A stretch of 64,000 nt of DNA from Cladorrhinum sp. PSN259 (taxonomy: Eukaryota > Ascomycota > Sordariomycetes > Sordariales > Podosporaceae), in contig MU867089.1 in assembly GCA_033725935.1 (NCBI GenBank), positions 389,369-453,368 of the forward strand, in the 5' to 3' direction. A program made the translations under genes and the position numbers. Shown here in pieces: positions 60,301 through 64,000 of this stretch. Position 1 is the stretch's first letter. Each line of letters opens with the position of its first letter. The notes beneath the pieces are model-generated. The model was not told the origin of the DNA and did no database searches. It was given only the letters and a program-made list of their open reading frames with translations.

Positions 60301-60413
60301 ACCAGACGAATTCCAAGTCTGCTGTTGCTGGAACTGGTGTTGAGCGCACTTTGCGATTGTGATCTGTCGTGAGACGGAGATGTTCGGCCATGTCGGTCCG
60401 ATGGCGCCGACAT
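57357..60413 (-). CDS. Large serine-rich protein with two C-terminal membrane helices
   Basis: A single exon of 1,018 residues from the ATG at 60413. Most of it is disordered and rich in Ser, Pro, Thr and Asn, with short recurring motifs such as NYKVYGPGS / NYVVHGGPS and SNWEVLGDA. An Asn/Ser homopolymer tract is at about 594-620. The conserved part is C-terminal: a block with GSGERRWLGRSPSFITISEA, then WDPPSVTWSADTGIMGKRNV, a membrane helix at about 924-948 (ILFSLGFIFPFAWMIAAVLP), a loop with RYDSARWWRNLN, and a second helix at about 991-1011. Filamentous fungi have a "serine-rich protein" of this build; its function is unknown. The long N-terminus is probably cytosolic and heavily phosphorylatable, which is inference. 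Confidence 0.85.
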   Translation of the reverse strand: MSAPSDRHGRTSPSHDRSQSQSALNTSSSNSRLGIRLVPYTPPRIDPEERAPSQASARPEPPAEDAGNSRPSANYDIQTIRNVGHWRRSSEPVQPRGDESHATTPGSASPTPIASGFSLARLGEERVSGMKPLVSPSGFGQGGPTTTHRRSPSEAATYTTTTNASALRASRSAESPSPSPGQARSLSRRRNIIVLQPDKTFAIVPRNNDRDSAISTSQSPSFSLNSPPTAYSSVRSSTLSTHERPSIDVWTDSRADTPMTGFSTVVPDLVSSSPAPSNASSSTARLVDDPTTSSPWNYRMFGGLRKVPSTPDHSKARPAVEPETSVPPLSPVPETTSSGKDETETGTIVRRPSSTSVVSEVTINTVSESTNYKVYGPGSVGQESNDSLIFNSPGPSNWEVLGDATSPGPAFSFTSPPSPIPEFSLNSSPPETVDGSESENYVVHGGPSVTVSPSSSLVTLGRKPRPSYSQESLKVAPLRPAGKRRSNENFGYYKQRSRESLRSRANSLKTVSSIIGSQNPAQSFLTVAPVVINLGPLTARVARGGGSSSGSSSSSDNFPWLPPPTPGSPAGPSSPSLRSHGSSRSLGSLHIPALHNNNNSNSSSSSSSNNNNNNNNSNNNRSHTSSRSVGSIPPVSMIQAHPHQWSSQLSTVMSESEESDPVTTRSVSPLSEFAGGHRRGNSWMSRHSRQMQSISSSLADENVVVYTTSGSESYPTSSSRGGPSQMRTIRDHDEHGDGIADLDSKPSITGLSSMFTNSNGSSRGLHSRSSSRASRASRTRANSLNSSIPAWARVYYGSGERRWLGRSPSFITISEAGSRPGSSGLFPDEESPIDDQFPPAIFSPRKRAREVDQVAQRPYSDQGDMDIEQGYPQNYGVFRTLREKTSSIWSPHLRQDRRASRFSMWDPPSVTWSADTGIMGKRNVQIILFSLGFIFPFAWMIAAVLPLPDLYKLEATEISQGKKPESRFQPRLTDEKRYDSARWWRNLNRIMSIVGLLIIGAVVALAVVGVRQGWGHEE
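58552..58630 (-). repeat. Coding CAA/CAG-type microsatellite (AAC/AGC frame), poly-Asn/Ser
   Basis: A trinucleotide repeat of TTG and CTG on the plus strand. In the minus-strand gene it is read as AAC/AGC codons, giving an Asn/Ser homopolymer tract of about 25 residues. It is likely to vary in length between strains. Confidence 0.9.
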
Positions 60414-63174
60414 GGCTCAAGAATTGAAGGCCGGGAGTCCCGGGGGATCGGGGCCGGGAGGCGATCGATCCGTGAGGTCCAAGGCTCGAATCACAAAAAT
60501 GGGCAGTCAGATCCTCTCCATAACATATCCGCTTTCATGCAGTAAGCTTGCAGAACAAAAATGGGTTGCGGTAGAAAGATCAGAAAAAAACTGTCGTCCA
60601 AGATTTCGTCAGAGTCAGAGATGTCCCAGGTGAACGCTGCTTCGAGATCTGGGGGATGCCCTGTCGTCAAGAGAACAGCTGAATCCTTGGTGGCGATGGG
60701 ATGCAGCTCGAAAATCGTAGCTGATGGAACGAAGGGGCCGGCGATTCGGGTCGGGTCGAGGCGTTTGGTGATGCTGGAAGGCGATGTCGAAACAATAGAT
60801 ATTAAGTCGTCAAATTAAGCAGAGAGCGCGTAAGAAGAGAAAAAAAGTGGCAATAGCGACAAGCGATATGTCAACGTGTAGCGTCAAAGATGACGGAAGA
60901 AACTAAAAGAGTGTGAGGATAGAAGGTATCCAGGGCAGTCAAATACAATTAGAGCATTAGGATGGTATTGGATGGCGAGACAGCGGCGTCTGAGAAGAGT
61001 CGCCGGGGCCCAATAGGTGCAATGCTATCCCGAGAATTCGACGGCGGGAATCTGCGACCCAAAAGATGGACAACGGGAGACTCGGCCAAGTTGACAGGCG
61101 GGCGCCTATCTTTTTTTTGCCAGAGATCTTCTCCGTGGGGGGGTGGTGGGTGGTAGTAGGGGGAAAAAGAGGGACGCGACGGGAGTTGGAGAGAGTGTGT
61201 GAGCGACAGGAGAGTGTGGTTGTATGGAAAGTTTCAATTGGCAAATGCGACAGTGAAAAAAGCTCATCGAGACCCCCAGAGCACGAACTCATTGGTTCGT
61301 CTCTCTTCTGCCCAATTGCCACGGCAGCCAGCTCACAGCCCATGCCCTGCACCTGCAGCCTTCAGGAGGGAACAAACTTGGACGGAAGAGAAAGAGCGTC
61401 TCTGTTGACCGCTCACCCGCTGAAAGTTTCCAGAACAAGGCTACCATGAGTTTAATTTCCTGTTCCACTCCTGAGCAGCTGTGATAGGCAGGACGGTGCC
61501 AAGTTGCGACGGTGACCCGCCAATTGGGGAGCTCATTTGCGTTAGCAAGGCCCGTCCGTTCCTGAACTTTGCCGTTTTGGGGTTATGTCGCAACGCTCTC
61601 TGGGGTTAGCAAGTCGCTTGTCTCCGCGTTTTGACCCTTCTTCTTTCTCTTTCTTCAACCTCCCCCGTTCGTTCGTTCGTTCGTTCGTTCGTTCGTTCGG
61701 TCCGTTGTTGGTGATTCTTAGAAAAGGCCTCGGCCTTGAGCCGAACAAACCTTTCTCGGCCTCGTCCATCTGCAGCCTCTTTCCCCTGCGTCATCGTTTC
61801 GAGATGGTCCAAGAGCTAGGGGAATCACTCGTCCAGACGTTGCCGCGGGAATGGGGATCTGCTGGGGTCTCCTGGTGCTACCATAGTAGACTGCGGCTGT
61901 GCACCAGAACTGTCAAATGTTGAAACAGCTCGTGAACCCCAAAAGTCGAGTGGTGGCGCTTCCAGTTTTCAGGACTTTGGTTGCAGATGTCATTATGAGA
62001 TCGGATCGCATCCCGTTTCTGGCCTGTTCTGTCTCTTGAGGCGCCGTGTGTTGCCTACCTTGTGTAGCTGTCCGCTCCGTCTGGCGTTGTGTATTACCAC
62101 AGCACTGGCACAGGCCGATCTTGGGATGCTGCACGGTGTTTTCGGACCAGCCTGCCGCATCCTGCAACCTGCAGCTGCAAGCTCGTACCAGGTCAGCTTT
62201 GGCGTTTTTATTGAGCATTTTCTGCACGCAGCTGGCGATTGTCACATTGCGCCGCGACGGTGGATGTTGACCGAGATGGGGCCCTGAATACGTGTTCGAC
62301 TGTGGTGAAAGCAGAGGATGGTTCAATGTCGCCCAAGACGCAGCCGGCAGGCGCTGAACGGACTCGGCAACGCTTAATACTGGACGCGCCGAACAACAGG
62401 TGGGGTGCTAATTAAACGTTATGCAAAACAAAGAAGTCGCGTCCTCGATTCGCGTTCTTGTTCGTGACCAATCTACAACGTTATGCCATCGCCACTCGGA
62501 GTGATGAACCACAAACTGCAGCTGGTTATGATTGGAATTCGGAATATGACGACGAAGTATTATGGCTTGTGGCTTCATGCTGAGTGGAAAAGGGGAGGTT
62601 CCTACGGCTGATATACGGCAGAAATGTGATCCTCACCACTCATGTCGAATTAAAATCGGAACAATAGGAGAATTCATCTACTTGGTATTATTAATATTGT
62701 CTTAATAACTTCATTGCTACTTTTGCCGTGGCTTTGTCCCAACGGTTGTTGAAAACCTTCACAATTGAATCTGAGAGTGTGCGTGTCAACCACCCGACTG
62801 CAGTTCCCGCGTGCCTGGTCCCGGTCGATTGTCTGTGGTTCACTGATTTTCCATGCCAAATGCAACCCTCAAGCTTCACGCACAAACCCACCCACCACCG
62901 CACCACCGCACCACCACCACACCACCACGATCGCGTTATACGTACTCTAGTCTAATTATAGGAGGTGTGTTCGGCAATCTAGAAATTCTCAGACGCGGCA
63001 AAAGGCCACGCGGGATCCCAAAATCCAAGCATTCTGCTGATGCAATCTCGTTGGAAACGACCCGTTCCGGCGGCCCCCTTTGTGAAATCTAACAGCCGCT
63101 GCCGCGCGCCTTTTTCAGAGGATTACTGTCTGCATCACGAGACACCTCCAAGGGGTCAATAATTGTAATAAAAA
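60414..63174. other. 2.8-kb intergenic region, divergent serine-rich / RCE1 promoters
   Basis: No convincing gene. It holds the upstream regions of two divergent genes, a poly-T run near 61.11 kb, G-rich runs near 61.14 kb and a tetranucleotide microsatellite. Frames of 70-137 codons occur on both strands at the same sites and look like chance. Confidence 0.55.
61667..61698 (+). repeat. (GTTC)8 tetranucleotide microsatellite
   Basis: Eight perfect GTTC units (32 bp). Because the unit is 4 bp, length change here would shift any frame, which argues against coding. Confidence 0.95.
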
Positions 63175-63888
63175 ATGGCCGCCATAAACGACATGCTTCA
63201 CAAGCTCAATCCTTGGCACAAGGGTACGTTAAACAGAAGACTCACAAACACACCATGTTACATGAAACATATTTCCCACTCCCAAACAAGGAAAGAAATA
63301 CAAACTACATACACTAGAATAAACCTTATAATCCCTTCCTGTGTAACTCCAAAAAATATCATCGTCATCAACATCACCTTGAAGCCCTCATGATGCTAAC
63401 CACACCCTCGCAAACATCCAGATGATCCAATCCCGCCAACAGCAACCCCTCCTCTCTCACCAGGCAAAGCCTACCTCCTCATCAGCCTATATGCCCTCCT
63501 CTACTTCATCCCCTTCTACCTCTCGCCCCTAACCCGCCCCTCACCAACCTTATCCCGAGACGCACCCTCCGTCATCCGCGCCCGCGTCCGCTCAGTAACA
63601 ATCTCAACCCTCATCTGCCTCATCACATCATACTTCATCATCTCCCACCACAATTCCTCCTCTTCTTCTTCTTCTTCTTCTTCTTTCAATCCATTCCACC
63701 TGCTAGGATTCTACCCCATTTCCCTCTCATCAACCTTCAAGCCCGTCCTCCTAACCGCCCTCCTCTTTCTGGGACCCTTGTACTCTTATTTCGTCATAGA
63801 CGGCGGTTACCAGGCCTGGTTCCTCTCCCCCCTCCAACCTCTAAGGGAATCTTTCGCAGACTGGCAATCCTATAGAAACTACATAATT
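63175..63888 (+). CDS. RCE1: CAAX prenyl protease 2 (Rce1), 5' part only
   Basis: Rce1 is the ER membrane endopeptidase that removes the -aaX tripeptide from prenylated proteins such as Ras. Exon 1, 63175-63223, encodes MAAINDMLHKLNPWHK. After a 198-nt intron with a CTAAC branch point, exon 2 (63422-63888) continues in frame with DDPIPPTATPPLSPGKAYLL, ISLYALLYFIPFYLS, LSRDAPSVIRARVRSVTIST and LGPLYSYFVIDGG, ending QSYRNYII at a GTAAGT donor. The first 171 residues are present. The catalytic Glu/His segment normally follows this point (usually starting GPLTEE) and lies beyond the window. A Ser run encoded by TCT repeats sits in a luminal or cytosolic loop. The gene is interrupted by the poly-G artefact, not necessarily broken. 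Confidence 0.88.
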
Positions 63889-63905
63889 GTAAGTCCTTCC
63901 CCACT

Positions 63906-63907
<2 letters not shown>

Positions 63908-64000
<93 letters not shown>
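63908..64000 (+). repeat. Poly-G run to the window end (93 G), probable artefact
   Basis: Ninety-three consecutive G directly after the start of an RCE1 intron. Homopolymers of this length are not expected in a fungal intron. It more likely reflects a sequencing or assembly fault, such as no-signal G calls or a collapsed contig end. Confidence 0.9.

Noticed and set aside
61585..61923. 112-codon frame containing a repeated RSFV pattern
   Set aside because: The pattern comes from the GTTC microsatellite, which would shift frame with each length change.
1..64000. CRISPR array, biosynthetic cluster or intact transposon
   Set aside because: No regularly spaced direct repeats, no PKS/NRPS/terpene core enzymes and no transposase or reverse transcriptase were seen.

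Overview
The window is nuclear DNA from a filamentous ascomycete (Pezizomycotina). Sordariomycetes, probably Sordariales, fits best. The evidence is short GT-AG introns (mostly 50-200 nt) with CTAAC/CTGAC-type branch points, near-balanced GC, long pyrimidine-rich 5' leaders, low-complexity microsatellite-coded insertions in proteins, and orthologues typical of that group. These include a close Sar1, an SF3b subunit 3, a DUF2457-type protein, an intracellular LysM protein and a CENP-B-like regulator. I see no operons, CRISPR arrays, rRNA or convincing tRNA genes, intact transposons or secondary-metabolite cluster.

Layout, left to right. 0-2 kb: a doubtful terminal exon, then ATP16 (F1-ATPase delta, minus strand) with five exons, one of only 30 nt, and a GC-AG intron. 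2-7.3 kb: gene-poor, with a perfect 25-bp inverted repeat. 7.3-17 kb, plus strand: a DUF2457-type acidic/SP-rich protein, SAR1 (COPII GTPase), a patatin-like lipase and a DFG10/SRD5A3-type polyprenal reductase with a seven-tryptophan run. The reductase ends 60 nt from the end of a convergent ALKBH6-type dioxygenase. 19.4-26.6 kb, plus strand: a 1,607-residue HOS4-like ankyrin/AT-hook protein and the GTPase RBG1/DRG1.

26.6-34.7 kb is an 8.1-kb gene desert ahead of a CENP-B-type DNA-binding protein. 38-44.4 kb, minus strand: a PXA-domain protein split by a 1.6-kb intron, and MSS51. 45-49.1 kb, plus strand: RSE1 (SF3b130), sharing a 650-bp bidirectional promoter with MSS51. 49.8-52.8 kb: a zinc-finger/LysM protein (minus) diverging from an IAH1-type SGNH esterase (plus). 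54-60.4 kb: an unrecognised conserved-looking protein with a possible inactive retropepsin-like fold (plus), converging on a 1,018-residue serine-rich membrane protein (minus). 63.2 kb to the end: the 5' part of RCE1, cut by a 93-nt poly-G run that is probably an assembly or sequencing artefact.

Most genes are housekeeping and belong to separate pathways: mitochondrial energy and translation (ATP16, MSS51), secretory and lipid/isoprenoid functions (SAR1, patatin-like lipase, DFG10, RCE1, PXA), RNA splicing (RSE1) and chromatin/transcription (HOS4-like, CENP-B-like). They show no sign of forming one system. The noteworthy signals are structural: the hairpin, unusual introns, homopolymer tracts, short upstream ORFs and a degenerate protease-like domain. 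All exon structures were inferred by eye from splice signals, reading-frame continuity and remembered family conservation; no database search was run.
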